Of a stretch of DNA of 64,000 nt, positions 16,135-25,371 are shown piece after piece. Position 1 is the stretch's first letter. Each line of letters opens with the position of its first letter. The translations under genes and the position numbers were made by a program. A model generated the notes under the pieces. The model ran no database searches. It worked only from the letters and a program-made list of their open reading frames with translations, and was not told the origin of the DNA. The DNA lies in the NCBI RefSeq assembly GCF_034479375.1, contig NZ_CP140155.1:186001-250000 (forward strand). Direction: 5' to 3'. This DNA is from Rhodopseudomonas palustris (GTDB lineage Bacteria > Pseudomonadota > Alphaproteobacteria > Rhizobiales > Xanthobacteraceae).

Positions 16135-18399
16135 ATGGCCAGTTATCTCGAATCCCAGCTCGATTTTATCTACTTCTTCTACGGTCTGGCATTCATTTTG
16201 CTGGGCACGCTCAGTCTCGTTATCGCCCGAGGCGTGCCCGGCCCGTTTAGCGACGTCCGTCTGATCGGTCTGTTCGGCTGTCTTCACGGAGCAACCGAGT
16301 GGATGGACATGGCCGCCTTGACTGCGGGCAATTCCGACGCGTTCGCGATTCTTCGTGCTGCAGTGCTGACGCTCTCCTACGTATTGCTTACGGAGTTCGC
16401 CCGCCGGGGGGCGGCGAAACTCGGGGTCTGGGTGCCGGGTCCTTGGATTTATCTGCCGCTTTTATCGCTGCTGTGCGGTGTCGGCTATGTCGGCGGACTG
16501 GATACGGCCAAAGCGTTGGCCCGCTATGGCTTCGGTGCGACGGGCGCATTCGGCACCGGTCTGGTCCTGTTCGCGCTGCGTGGCAGTGTATCCGAAGCGG
16601 CTCGGCCGCTGATCGTCGCGATGGCGGTGACGTTCGGTGCATATGCGATCGCTGCGGGCTTCGTGGTCGAAGCCTCTCCGTTCTGGCCGGCCAACCGCCT
16701 CAATCAGACCTGGTTCGTCGAGGCGACCGGCATTCCGATTCAACTGGTTCGCGGTCTGATCGCCGTTCTTCTGGCGACGCTGATATGGGGGGCGTGGGGC
16801 CAGCGGCTGATGCGGACCTTCGACTCCCCGCGCTATACGGCCTACCTGCATCGGCAGTTTTTCAGCGTGCTGACGACGATGGCCGCGGTTCTGGTCTTCG
16901 GGTGGCTGCTGACAAATTTCCTCGGCGGCATCTATCGCGACGAAGTCGAGCAGGAAGCAGCGGCCGACGCCGATCTGCTGGTCAGCGGGATCGTCGGCGC
17001 GGTCGGAGCGACCAACGCGATGGTCAAGGTGTTGGCCGGCTCTCCGGCGATCGCGCTGGCCTTGACGAAGAGGGACGACGCCACCCGCGCGGCAGCAAGT
17101 TCCGTTCTCGACTTCCATGTCGAAGCGGCTGGCGCATCGCGCGGACTGATCGTCGATCCGTCGGGGCACGTCGTGGACAGGTCCGACCGTCGTGAACCCG
17201 CGCTGCTGCGCGCGCCCGATCAGCAGGCGGCCGAATGGTTCGAGAAATCGATCAGAGGTGGCGAGAGCCGCAAACTCGAACTCGACCCGGTGAGCGGCCA
17301 GCGTTCCTACGTAACCAGTCAGCCGGTTCGTGATGGGGCTGGGTCGATCGTGGGCGTGGCGGCGCTCGAGGTGCCGCTCGATCGGCTGGGTTCCCGGTCG
17401 CGCGGCTTCGATCGGGCATTCTTCCTGATCGATGCCCGTGATGTCGTCGCGCTGACCAACCGTCCGTCCGAACTATTCCGGACGTTGTGGCCGCGACCGG
17501 AGCTTGCGCCAGTGGCTCTGACACAAAGGCTCGGCGCGCCTGACTCGCCTCCGATGCTCCGACGCCAGATCATCGGCGGCGATTGGACAAGCTTCGCCGG
17601 CCGGCGCGCCTATGTGATCCGCCGGGACGTCGGCGATACGCGCTGGTCGCTGGTGTTGGTGCAGCCGGTCACCGGAATTGCCGCGAGTCGGTTGCTCGGC
17701 ATCATCATCACATTGCAGATGGCGATCACTGCGCTGTTCTATTTCTTCGGCCGGGAGCGGGGCATCCGTGACCGCATCCAACGGCTGCACCGGGTCGAAT
17801 TGCAGGAGCGCGCCTTCACGCTGGCGCGTCAGGCGGCGACCGATCCGCTGACCGGTCTTCACAACCGGCTGGGATTCAACGAGCGACTGGAGGAGGAACT
17901 GGAGTGCGCGCGCCGCACCGGCCGGCCGCTGGCGCTGATCATGTATGACGTCGATCACTTCAAGGAGGTCAACGATCGGTTCGGGCATCCGACCGGGGAT
18001 CAGGTGTTGATCCGGCTTTCGATGAGGGCGGCCGCCAGCGTGCGCCAGACTGATCTGCTGGCGCGCTGGGGCGGCGAGGAGTTTGCGATCCTGCTGATCG
18101 ACACCGACCTGTTCGCTGCCGCCGAGGTTGCCGAAAAGCTGCGGCAGTTTTTCGCCGGCACGGCGTTCGGCGAGGTTGGTCCCGTCACCGCAAGCTTCGG
18201 CGTTGCCGAGTACCGGCTCGGCGATTCGGCCGAAACCTTGCTGGCGCGCGCCGACAACGCGCTCTACCGCGCCAAGTATAACGGACGCAATCGCGTGGAA
18301 CTCGATGCGCCGGTCATCGAAAACGTCGCGCTTTCACCGGCCTCGGAGCGCGGGGATCTGCAACGACGTGCCGACCGCAAAAGCCCGACGGGGACATGA
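16135..18399 (+). CDS. Membrane-bound diguanylate cyclase with periplasmic sensor
   Basis: A 754-residue protein that would make cyclic di-GMP. The N-terminal part has about seven membrane helices (to about residue 225), then another helix near 240-265, a periplasmic PDC/Cache-like sensor (about 270-515), a final membrane helix and a cytoplasmic GGDEF domain (about 565-725). The active site is GGEEF at 646-650 and the domain entry is ATDPLTGLHNR. The inhibitory I-site RxxD is present at 637-640, five residues before it, implying product feedback. No EAL domain. It lies alone in its direction, and the ligand is unknown. Confidence 0.9.
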   Translation: MASYLESQLDFIYFFYGLAFILLGTLSLVIARGVPGPFSDVRLIGLFGCLHGATEWMDMAALTAGNSDAFAILRAAVLTLSYVLLTEFARRGAAKLGVWVPGPWIYLPLLSLLCGVGYVGGLDTAKALARYGFGATGAFGTGLVLFALRGSVSEAARPLIVAMAVTFGAYAIAAGFVVEASPFWPANRLNQTWFVEATGIPIQLVRGLIAVLLATLIWGAWGQRLMRTFDSPRYTAYLHRQFFSVLTTMAAVLVFGWLLTNFLGGIYRDEVEQEAAADADLLVSGIVGAVGATNAMVKVLAGSPAIALALTKRDDATRAAASSVLDFHVEAAGASRGLIVDPSGHVVDRSDRREPALLRAPDQQAAEWFEKSIRGGESRKLELDPVSGQRSYVTSQPVRDGAGSIVGVAALEVPLDRLGSRSRGFDRAFFLIDARDVVALTNRPSELFRTLWPRPELAPVALTQRLGAPDSPPMLRRQIIGGDWTSFAGRRAYVIRRDVGDTRWSLVLVQPVTGIAASRLLGIIITLQMAITALFYFFGRERGIRDRIQRLHRVELQERAFTLARQAATDPLTGLHNRLGFNERLEEELECARRTGRPLALIMYDVDHFKEVNDRFGHPTGDQVLIRLSMRAAASVRQTDLLARWGGEEFAILLIDTDLFAAAEVAEKLRQFFAGTAFGEVGPVTASFGVAEYRLGDSAETLLARADNALYRAKYNGRNRVELDAPVIENVALSPASERGDLQRRADRKSPTGT

Positions 18400-18436
18400 A
18401 TGTTCATGCCTCCGTTCAGGACGATAATTCGACACG

Positions 18437-18820
18437 TCAGGCGCTCAGGCGGCCGTCCGTTTCCTGCGCGGCGGCCTCTGCCTTTGCGGCGTGCGGCAGA
18501 TGCGGCGCCAGCCGGGCGTTGGCTTTCATGAACTGCTGCTGACAGGCCATGCCGTCTTCCAGAACTCGGGCCATCGCGCCACTGAGCCAGTCCTGATACT
18601 CGCGGAAGGCATCCAGCGGCGTTGCGGCTTCGCCCATCCGGCGCGCCGTTTCCAGCGCAGCGTGAGTTCCAATCCGCCGGCGCTCGAACCAGCCGTCGGA
18701 AAACTCCTTCATTCCGGCGAGGATCGCTTCCTCGCTTTCCCAGAATTTCACGCCGACGGGGGCGTAGCTTCTGGCTGCAGGCTGCAACAGGTTCGGGAAC
18801 AACGTCACGGGATCGCTCAT
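18437..18820 (-). CDS. Phasin-like protein
   Basis: A 127-residue, mainly helical protein with the look of alphaproteobacterial phasins: amphipathic helices, repeated aromatic and glutamine-rich segments (FREYQDWLSGAMARVLEDGM and QQQFMKANARL) and a charged, Ala-rich tail. Phasins coat polyhydroxyalkanoate granules. No phaC or phaP neighbour is present to confirm this, so a general granule-associated or stress role is possible. The start ATG lies at 18820. It converges on the diguanylate cyclase gene. Confidence 0.65.
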   Translation of the reverse strand: MSDPVTLFPNLLQPAARSYAPVGVKFWESEEAILAGMKEFSDGWFERRRIGTHAALETARRMGEAATPLDAFREYQDWLSGAMARVLEDGMACQQQFMKANARLAPHLPHAAKAEAAAQETDGRLSA

Positions 18821-19053
18821 CTGAAATCTCCGTCGTGACCGGTGAACTCAAAATCGCTTGGCCGAAGTCGGGACATTAAACGCCGATTGCGGCGTCCAAG
18901 TGATCACAACCCGGCGATCGGAAATTCCCTGCTCGCGTTTTCGTTCCATGCGATTCGCGCAAGCCTCAGAAGAGGTATCAGAAGGCATAGTTAAGTGCTC
19001 ATTAACAAGTTCGGCCGCATCCTCACTATCGAAATCGCCTCGGAGTAACGCCG

Positions 19054-19464
19054 ATGTTGTCGAGCCGTGAAACCTTCGAAAACGACCACTGCCCGGTCCG
19101 GGACGATCTCCTCGGTGCGATGTATCGCGCCAACGAGAACGGTCTGCCGGCGCTGGTGGAAAGTGTATCGTCCGACGTTCGTGCCCAGCTCGCGCTGTTC
19201 TGCTATCGCCGCGCCCATTTGCATGCGCTGGCGCTGACGATCGCCGCGAGCTGCGATGAGCGCGATCTGATTCACCACGGTGGCCGGGTCGGTTCCGTTC
19301 TCGTCGCGCTGTCGCGCGAGACCGCGGCGCCGCGACATCGTGCGCCCGCGGCGAACTACAGCCATCGCAAGGCGATCACGCTGTCGACCAAGCCGTTGTC
19401 CAGCATCGCGCCGCTCGACCAGGACGATGTCGAAGACGACGAGATATCGCCGGCGTCCAATTGA
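19054..19464 (+). CDS. Hypothetical protein
   Basis: 136 residues with no recognised family. The first about 80 residues form a compact, probably helical region (ALVESVSSDVRAQLALFCYRRAHLHALAL, then AASCDERDLIHHGGRVGSVLVAL). The C-terminal third is basic and then ends in an acidic tail (DQDDVEDDE). There is no signal peptide or membrane helix. A CGGAG sequence precedes the ATG. The coding bias looks native. It converges on the Cys-cluster gene with 13 bases between stops. Confidence 0.6.
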   Translation: MLSSRETFENDHCPVRDDLLGAMYRANENGLPALVESVSSDVRAQLALFCYRRAHLHALALTIAASCDERDLIHHGGRVGSVLVALSRETAAPRHRAPAANYSHRKAITLSTKPLSSIAPLDQDDVEDDEISPASN

Positions 19465-19477
19465 GCGGCTGTATCGA

Positions 19478-19804
19478 TTACTCTCCGGCCCTCAGCGGCG
19501 CCAGCCCGTGCCTGCGCCGGGCGATCCCGCATTCGGGATCTCCCGGCTGGCACTCGCGGCAGACCTCCGGCCGCAACGCATAGATCGTGCAGGCCGTCGC
19601 TTCGCCGACCCTGCCGCTGAGCGCACAGCAGCGCTCGCCCTCGCAGCGCATCCCGCTCAGTCGCGCATTGACCAGTTCCGCCGGAATCGCGTCGAGCGCG
19701 GCGTCGTCCTCCACGGTGAAGCGCGGCCAGTTCGCCGAATAGGCGCAGCACGCGCCGCAACTCTGGCACGGACTCACCGGGTCGGTCGGCGCGGGGCTGA
19801 TCAT
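19478..19804 (-). CDS. YkgJ-type zinc/iron-chelating cysteine-cluster protein
   Basis: A small 108-residue protein with the CQSCGACCAYSANWPRF motif at residues 13-29 and later cysteines in MRCEGERCCAL, TACTIYALRPEVCRECQPGDPEC. This is the CxxCGxCC cluster family (UPF0153/YkgJ), thought to bind zinc or iron, with no established function. The full set of about eleven cysteines is present, so the protein looks intact. Neighbours give no functional hint. Confidence 0.8.
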   Translation of the reverse strand: MISPAPTDPVSPCQSCGACCAYSANWPRFTVEDDAALDAIPAELVNARLSGMRCEGERCCALSGRVGEATACTIYALRPEVCRECQPGDPECGIARRRHGLAPLRAGE

Positions 19805-19877
19805 CGCTCCGCTTTAGCTCGACGCGGTCGATCGCGAAACCGCTTTCCCGGATTTCGTCCGGATTACGGATTACGGA

Positions 19878-20498
19878 TTACGCTCGGCGCATTCTCGCTT
19901 CAGCGAGTTCAGCTTCCAACTGGGCGATCCGGCCGTCGCGTTTGGCGAGCGCCTCGGCGACGTCGGCTGCGTCGAATTTCTGCGGGATGTGCTGCGGGCA
20001 ATTGGTGTCCCATGCCTCGACTTCGAACAGAATTGCCTGCTCCGGCCGCGCCTTGTAGCCCTTCGGCGTCAGCGATGCGGTCAGCGCAGGGTCGTCCTCG
20101 ACGACCCGGGCGCGGCCCCAGATCTTGACCCGGCGGCGATGCGCGTAGTCGATCACGAAGATATACGCCTTCGGATTCTCCGCGAGATTGCCCTGCGTGA
20201 TGTACTGCTTGTTGCCGGTAAAGTCGGCGAATCCGAGCGTTTGCCGGTCGAGCACATGCAGAAATCCCGCCGGACCACCACGATGCTGAATGTAGGGCTG
20301 CCCATCGGCGCTCGCGGTCGCGAGCAGAATGCTGGTCTGCGCCGCCAGAAAGGCGGCAAGATCGTCGTCGATCACGTTGCGCCAGCCGCCGTTCTGTTCA
20401 ACCCGGGCGTAGGCGCTGCGTGAGCCCTTGCGGGCCTGAACGGCCTTGACCTGCGGGGTGAAGGCGATGTCGCTGGTGAAATGGAGTGCGTCACTCAT
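19878..20498 (-). CDS. Pyridoxamine 5'-phosphate oxidase-fold flavoprotein
   Basis: A 206-residue PNPOx-like protein. The flavin-binding barrel is seen as TSILLATASADGQPYIQHRGGPAGFLHV with downstream FTGNKQYITQGNLAENPKAYIFV and an RVKIWGRARVVED block. The C-terminal part ends in a helical segment with AKRDGRIAQLEAELAEA (short coiled coil). Such proteins usually bind FMN or F420-like cofactors; this is not the true PdxH, judging by the missing C-terminal PNPOx signature. A strong AGGAGG precedes the ATG. It is divergent from a LysR regulator that likely controls it. Confidence 0.8.
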   Translation of the reverse strand: MSDALHFTSDIAFTPQVKAVQARKGSRSAYARVEQNGGWRNVIDDDLAAFLAAQTSILLATASADGQPYIQHRGGPAGFLHVLDRQTLGFADFTGNKQYITQGNLAENPKAYIFVIDYAHRRRVKIWGRARVVEDDPALTASLTPKGYKARPEQAILFEVEAWDTNCPQHIPQKFDAADVAEALAKRDGRIAQLEAELAEARMRRA

Positions 20499-20541
20499 GG
20501 AAGCCTCCTGGCTGATGTGCTCGAGTAGGCCTGAAAGTGCT

Positions 20542-20599
20542 CATTGTCGCTGGTTGGGGCAATAAGCTGATTTGACACTTCATTGTTGCTTGTATTGAA
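20542..20599. promoter_or_regulatory. Candidate LysR-type operator sites
   Basis: Between the divergent PNPOx-fold and LysR genes, a 12-base near-direct repeat (CATTGTCGCTGG at 20542 and CATTGTTGCTTG at 20581) is spaced 39 bases apart. Each lies in an interrupted palindrome of 21 bases (ATTG...CAAT at 20543-20563 and TTCA...TGAA at 20579-20599), matching the T-N11-A style bound by LysR proteins. Confidence 0.45.
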
Positions 20600-20607
20600 A
20601 TAGTAGG

Positions 20608-21507
20608 ATGGATCGTCTCGACGCCATGGCCGCCTTCGTGGCGGTTGCCGATCTGCGGGGCTTCGCCCCTGCGGCGCGCAAACTCGGGCTGTCGCCTTCC
20701 GCGGTGACCCGGCTGGTCGCCGCGCTGGAGGAGCGCGTCGGTGCAAGGCTGCTGCAGCGGACCACCCGCTCGGTCGCGCTGACGGACATCGGCGTGCGCT
20801 ATCTCGAGCGGACGAAGCGGATCCTCTCCGATATCGAGGAGGCGGAGGCTTCCGTTTCCGCGGAGCGCAGCAAACCGTCGGGGCGGCTGGTGGTGTCGGC
20901 GCCGGTGGGCTTCGGCCGGCTGCACATCGCGCCGCTGCTGTCCGACTATCTGAAGCGTTATCCAGACATCACCGGAGAACTGCGCCTGTCGGACCTGATG
21001 ATCAATCTGGTCGAGGACGGCGTCGATTGCGCGGTCCGGATCGGGAGGCTCGCCGATTCGAGCCTGGTGGCGAAGCAACTCGGCGCGATGCGGCGGATCG
21101 TCGTGGCGTCACCGGACTATCTGAACGCGCGTGGTTCGCCGACCACGCCGGCGGATATCGCCGCGCACGACACCCTCCATTTCGGTACGAGCGCGTCCGC
21201 AGTGACGTGGCGTTTCGTCGTCGATGGGCGCGACATCCGTGTGAGCTGTACGCCGCGCCTCGCCACCAATTCTGCCGACGCCGCGATCCTGCATGCCGAG
21301 CGGGGCGGTGGCCTCACGCGCGTGCTCGCCTATCAGGCCGCCGACGCGATTCGGGACGGACGCCTGCAGATCGTATTGGCCGATTATGAAGAGCCGCCGC
21401 TGCCGATCGCGATCGTCTACCCGACGCCGCGGCTGTTGTCGGCCAAGGTCCGCGCCTTTGTCGATCTCGCCGCGGAGACTTGCGACTGGCGGTTCGGCGC
21501 GAGATGA
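20608..21507 (+). CDS. LysR family transcriptional regulator
   Basis: A 299-residue LysR protein. The N-terminal helix-turn-helix is clear (MDRLDAMAAFVAVADLRGFA, then SPSAVTRLVAALEERVGARLLQRTTRSV), followed by the substrate-binding domain (GRLVVSAPVGFGRLHIAPLL onward). It belongs to the large subgroup that carries the DLMINLVEDGVDCAVRIG block. It probably controls the divergently transcribed PNPOx-fold gene and itself through the sites in the 109-base gap. The inducer is unknown. Confidence 0.92.
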   Translation: MDRLDAMAAFVAVADLRGFAPAARKLGLSPSAVTRLVAALEERVGARLLQRTTRSVALTDIGVRYLERTKRILSDIEEAEASVSAERSKPSGRLVVSAPVGFGRLHIAPLLSDYLKRYPDITGELRLSDLMINLVEDGVDCAVRIGRLADSSLVAKQLGAMRRIVVASPDYLNARGSPTTPADIAAHDTLHFGTSASAVTWRFVVDGRDIRVSCTPRLATNSADAAILHAERGGGLTRVLAYQAADAIRDGRLQIVLADYEEPPLPIAIVYPTPRLLSAKVRAFVDLAAETCDWRFGAR

Positions 21508-21531
21508 CGATGTGATGAAAGGAAATCAGTC

Positions 21532-22182
21532 TTGGCAACCGATCTGTTCGATGCTCTGTCCGATGGCCCGCGGCGTGAGGACATCGCGCCGGGCGCGACG
21601 CTGCTGCACGGCTTTGCACGGGCGCAGGAGCTCGAATTGATCGAGGCGATCGAGGCCGTCGTCGCGCGCGCGCCGTTCCGCCACATGATGACGCCGGGTG
21701 GCTATACGATGAGCGTGGCGATGACGAGTTGTGGTAGCGCCGGCTGGGTGACCGATCGCGGCGGCTATCGCTATGCGGCGAACGATCCGGCCAGCGGTCA
21801 GCCGTGGCCCGAGATGCCGATGATGCTGCGTGACCTGGCGCGCAATGCGGCCGCGGAAGCCGGCTTCGCCGGGTTCGACCCCGACGCCTGCCTGATCAAC
21901 CGCTACGCGCCCGGCGCCAAAATGGCGCTGCATCAGGACAAGGACGAGCGGGATTTCACCGCGCCGATCGTCTCGGTGTCGCTCGGGCTCCCGGCGATCT
22001 TCCAGTTCGGCGGGATGGCGCGCAGCGACAAGCCGCGGCGCTTCGAATTGCGCCACGGCGATGTGCTGGTGTGGGGCGGCGAGACGCGGCTGGTGTATCA
22101 CGGCGTGCTTGCGCTGAAGGACGGCGAGCACCCGCTGCTCGGCCGCCAGCGCATCAACCTGACATTTCGCAAGGCACTGTAG
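21532..22182 (+). CDS. alkB: Alpha-ketoglutarate-dependent DNA/RNA dealkylase AlkB
   Basis: A 216-residue 2-oxoglutarate/Fe(II) dioxygenase that repairs alkylated bases (1-methyladenine, 3-methylcytosine) by oxidative demethylation. Iron ligands are visible as H134, D136 (HQD) and H190. The 2-oxoglutarate arginines are R207 and R213 in RINLTFR, which is the AlkB signature RxxxxxR. The substrate-lid region MTPGGYTMSVAMTSCG lies near residue 53. Length matches E. coli AlkB. The TTG start at 21532 follows AAAGGAAA; no ATG gives a better fit. No ada gene is adjacent. Confidence 0.93.
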   Translation: MATDLFDALSDGPRREDIAPGATLLHGFARAQELELIEAIEAVVARAPFRHMMTPGGYTMSVAMTSCGSAGWVTDRGGYRYAANDPASGQPWPEMPMMLRDLARNAAAEAGFAGFDPDACLINRYAPGAKMALHQDKDERDFTAPIVSVSLGLPAIFQFGGMARSDKPRRFELRHGDVLVWGGETRLVYHGVLALKDGEHPLLGRQRINLTFRKAL

Positions 22183-22243
22183 GTGCGTTACATCACTTTT
22201 GCCGCACCGCGATCTCCTCTATCCTGACATCGGGAGAGGGCTG

Positions 22244-23494
22244 ATGACCGACCTTGCGATCGACGACGACAACGCCGCGAGCGGCGCCCGCATCAATCGC
22301 GCCGGCGTCTATATCGCATTGCTGCAACTGCTGTTTGCGCTGTGCTGGACGATCTATGTGGTGTTCTTGCCGAAACTCGCCGCTGAGGTGGGCATTGCGC
22401 CGGGCGCGGTGATCCTGATCCTGATGCTCGACCAGGCGATCTTCACCATCGCCGACACCGCAATGGGCATCGCCGCCGACAAGGTCGCATCGCTCGCCGG
22501 CCGGATCGGCCTGTTCGTCGGCATCGCCACAGCGATTTCCTGCGCCGCGTTCATCGCGCTGCCGTTCGTCACCTCGGGCGGGCCGTCCGCGCAGGTGGCG
22601 TTCATCGCGCTGATCGTAGTTTGGGCCGCCACATCCTCGGCGCTGCGCGCGCCGCCGCTGACGCTGTTCGGTAAATACGGCGCGCGGCCGTCGTTGCCGT
22701 GGCTGTCGGCGCTCACCATGCTCGGCTACGGCCTCGCCGGCGCGGCGTCGCCCTATCTCGGCGTGGTGATGAAGGACATCGACGCGCGGCTGCCGTTCGT
22801 GATCTCCAGCGTCGTGCTGCTGATCACCACGCTGGCGCTGTCGCGGGTCGAACGCGGGCTCTCGACGGCGCAGCCCGCGGCGAAGCCGCGATCCCCCGGC
22901 AAGGCGCCGGGACGCCTGCCGGTGTTGTTCATCGCGGCGATGGTGCTGCTCGCGCTCGGCTATCAGATGCATTTCGGCCTGAACAGCGCGCCGATGTTCC
23001 TGCGCTTCGCCAAACCCGACGATCTGCAATGGCTTATGCCGGTGTTCTGGATCGGCTTCAACGTCGCGTTGTTTCCGGCCAGCGTCGTGGTCAAGCATCG
23101 CGGCGGGCTGATCGTGATGGGTGTCGCAGGATTGCTGGGTGCGCTGGCGGTGGCCGGCGCGGAGTATGCCGGCCACCTCAACGTGCTGATCGCTGCGCAA
23201 TTCCTTGCCGGCGCGGCGTGGGGCTGCATGCTGATGAGTGCGGTGTCGGCGGCGCTGGCGATCGGACAGACCGGCGCCGAAGGCCGGCTCACCGGCCTGG
23301 TGTTCTCGGCGCTCGCGCTCGCCACCTTTGCCCGGATGGCGGCGGCCGCCGGCGGTCTACAGAAGCTGCCGGACTACGCGCCGCTGCTCTACTGGGCGCC
23401 GGTGGCGTGCTGGTCGGTGGCGGGCGCGGGGCTTCTGGTGCTCGCGGCGTCGCGGCTGCGCGGGGCGGAGGCGGGCACAGCGTCCTCACCATGA
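22244..23494 (+). CDS. MFS transporter
   Basis: A 416-residue major facilitator with about twelve membrane helices, beginning after a short charged N-terminus (MTDLAIDDDNAASG). The first helix is near residues 17-40 and a cytoplasmic linker (SRVERGLSTAQPAAKPRSPGKAPGR) separates the two six-helix halves. No substrate-specific signature is recognised. The ATG at 22244 with GGGAGAGGG upstream is preferred to the TTG at 22199. The stop codon lies inside a half copy of the family A repeat (CCTCACCATGAGG at 23483-23495). It converges on the TPP-enzyme gene. Confidence 0.85.
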   Translation: MTDLAIDDDNAASGARINRAGVYIALLQLLFALCWTIYVVFLPKLAAEVGIAPGAVILILMLDQAIFTIADTAMGIAADKVASLAGRIGLFVGIATAISCAAFIALPFVTSGGPSAQVAFIALIVVWAATSSALRAPPLTLFGKYGARPSLPWLSALTMLGYGLAGAASPYLGVVMKDIDARLPFVISSVVLLITTLALSRVERGLSTAQPAAKPRSPGKAPGRLPVLFIAAMVLLALGYQMHFGLNSAPMFLRFAKPDDLQWLMPVFWIGFNVALFPASVVVKHRGGLIVMGVAGLLGALAVAGAEYAGHLNVLIAAQFLAGAAWGCMLMSAVSAALAIGQTGAEGRLTGLVFSALALATFARMAAAAGGLQKLPDYAPLLYWAPVACWSVAGAGLLVLAASRLRGAEAGTASSP

Positions 23495-23538
23495 GGGCAG
23501 TGGTCGGGGCAGGGGCTGCCGGCACTGATATCACGCTC

Positions 23539-23685
23539 GTCATTCCGGGGCGCGCATAGCGCGAACCCGGAATCCATACCCCCAGTAAGCGCGTTCAGGC
23601 ACGGCGTACGATACGCCGTGAACAACGCGAGAAATTGTGGTTATGGATTCCGGGTTCGCTCGCTGCGCGAGCGCCCCGGAATGAC
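23539..23685. repeat. Palindromic intergenic repeat, family B (long form)
   Basis: GTCATTCCGGGGCGCGC at the left and CGCCCCGGAATGAC at the right, with CCCGGAATCC and GGATTCCGGG arms and a longer central part containing a second small palindrome (GGCGTACG/CGTACGCC-like) near 23600. Located between convergent genes. Confidence 0.8.
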
Positions 23686-23715
23686 GATCGAGAGGTGTGC
23701 CTGCTCGTCGGAGTC

Positions 23716-25341
23716 CTACGGTTGCGCTGGATGAATGAACGGCCACGGGCTCGCTTCGCTGTCGCGCGGGACATCGATCGCGATCAGATACGGCCCGCCA
23801 TGCGACAGGGCTTTCTCGAGCGCGGCGCGGAAATGATCCGGCGAGGTGACGCGCGACGCGGCGACGCCGAACGATTCCGCGAGCCTGACGAAATCCGGAT
23901 TGACCAGATCGGACGCCACCACGCGGCCTTCGAACTGGGTGACCTGATCGCGCCGGACGTTGCCGTAGGCCGAATTGTCGAACACCAACGTCACCACGCC
24001 GATGTTGAACTGCACCGCGGTGGCGAGCTCCTGCACCGCGAACATGAAGCCGCCGTCGCCGGTGATCGCGACCACCTGTTTGTCCGGGCAGGCGACCTTG
24101 GCGCCGAGCGCGGTCGGGAAGCCGGAGCCGAGCGTGCCCTGATAGCCGGAGGTGAGGAACGTCCGCGGCTGGTAGATCGGGAAGCCGTACCACGATGCGA
24201 AGCCGACCTGCGACAGCTCGTCGGTGACGATGGCGTCGTCCGGCAGCACCTCGCGCAGGATCTTCAGGTAAGCCATCTGCGGCTGCACCGACTGGATCGC
24301 CTCTAGCGTCCGCGCGGAGGCGTCGCGGATCGCGTCGCGGCGGCCCTTGGTCTTGCTGTAGCCGCGCTTGCTCACCGCATCGACCAGCGCGCGCGTGCCG
24401 GCTTTCGCGTCGGCCACGACGGCGGCGTCGGGCGAAAAGCGGCGCATCTCGGCCGGATCGATGTCGATCCGCACCGATTTCTGGCCTTCCGGCCGGAACG
24501 GCCAGCGGAACGTGGTGGGCAACTCCATCCGCGTGCCGATGCCGATGATCAGATCGCATTGCGGCCACAGCCGATAGGCGGCGGCGAAGGTCAGCCCGAG
24601 TTCATGCGCGTTGCTGACGATGCCGCGGCCGCTTCGGAACGCGACGACCGGCGCATCGATCGCTTCGGCCAGTTCGAGAATCGCGTCGCCGGCTTCCACT
24701 GCGCCGGAGCCGACGAAGATCATCGGCGTCTTGCTCGCAGTGATCAGTTTCGCGGCCGCATCGATGCGATCCGGATCTGGGAGAGGCGGCGCGACCGGAT
24801 CGAGCTTGATTGCATCTCCCGTCTCGGCGCGTTGGGTGAACACTTCCCACGGCATTTCCAGCGCCACCGGGCCGCGCCGGCCGCTCGTCATCTCCTGGAA
24901 CGCGCGCGCGACCAGCGCCGGCGCGTTGCCCGGATACTCAATGCGTTCGGCCCATTTGAGGAAGCTGCGCAGCGTGGCCAACTGGTCCGGCATCTCGTGC
25001 AGATGGCCGCGACCTTTGCCGAGATAGGCGCTCGGGACTTGTCCGGTCAAACACAACACCGGCTCGTTGCAGCCGAGCGCGGTGAGCATCGCAGCGCCGG
25101 CGTTCAGCACGCCGGGGCCGGGCACGACGCTGAACACGCCGGGGCGGCCCGAGGCGCGGGCGTAGCCGAACGCCATGTAGCCGCAGGCCTGCTCGTGGCG
25201 CGCGCCGATCACCCGCAGCTGCGCCTTGGCGAAGCCGTCGAACAACCCGTAGATCTGCGCGCCGGGCAGGCCGAACACGGTGTCGATGCCGTGCGCGACG
25301 AGGCCCTGCACGATCGCTTCGCCGCCGGTCATGATGCTCAT
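23716..25341 (-). CDS. Thiamine-diphosphate-dependent enzyme (acetolactate synthase/decarboxylase type)
   Basis: A 541-residue ThDP enzyme. The N-terminal Pyr domain holds the catalytic glutamate region ARHEQACGYMAFGYAR (residues 48-63). A middle domain follows, and the C-terminal PP domain has the ThDP motif GDGGFMFAVQELATAVQFN ending DNSAYGN. The family includes acetolactate synthase, benzoylformate and phenylpyruvate decarboxylases; sequence alone does not say which. It is the last gene of the leftward homoprotocatechuate operon, 30 bases beyond the FAH gene. A decarboxylase feeding an aromatic 2-oxo acid into the pathway is possible but is inference. Confidence 0.82.
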   Translation of the reverse strand: MSIMTGGEAIVQGLVAHGIDTVFGLPGAQIYGLFDGFAKAQLRVIGARHEQACGYMAFGYARASGRPGVFSVVPGPGVLNAGAAMLTALGCNEPVLCLTGQVPSAYLGKGRGHLHEMPDQLATLRSFLKWAERIEYPGNAPALVARAFQEMTSGRRGPVALEMPWEVFTQRAETGDAIKLDPVAPPLPDPDRIDAAAKLITASKTPMIFVGSGAVEAGDAILELAEAIDAPVVAFRSGRGIVSNAHELGLTFAAAYRLWPQCDLIIGIGTRMELPTTFRWPFRPEGQKSVRIDIDPAEMRRFSPDAAVVADAKAGTRALVDAVSKRGYSKTKGRRDAIRDASARTLEAIQSVQPQMAYLKILREVLPDDAIVTDELSQVGFASWYGFPIYQPRTFLTSGYQGTLGSGFPTALGAKVACPDKQVVAITGDGGFMFAVQELATAVQFNIGVVTLVFDNSAYGNVRRDQVTQFEGRVVASDLVNPDFVRLAESFGVAASRVTSPDHFRAALEKALSHGGPYLIAIDVPRDSEASPWPFIHPAQP

Positions 25342-25371
25342 GGAAAGGTCCGTTGTTGATGAGACAAATAA

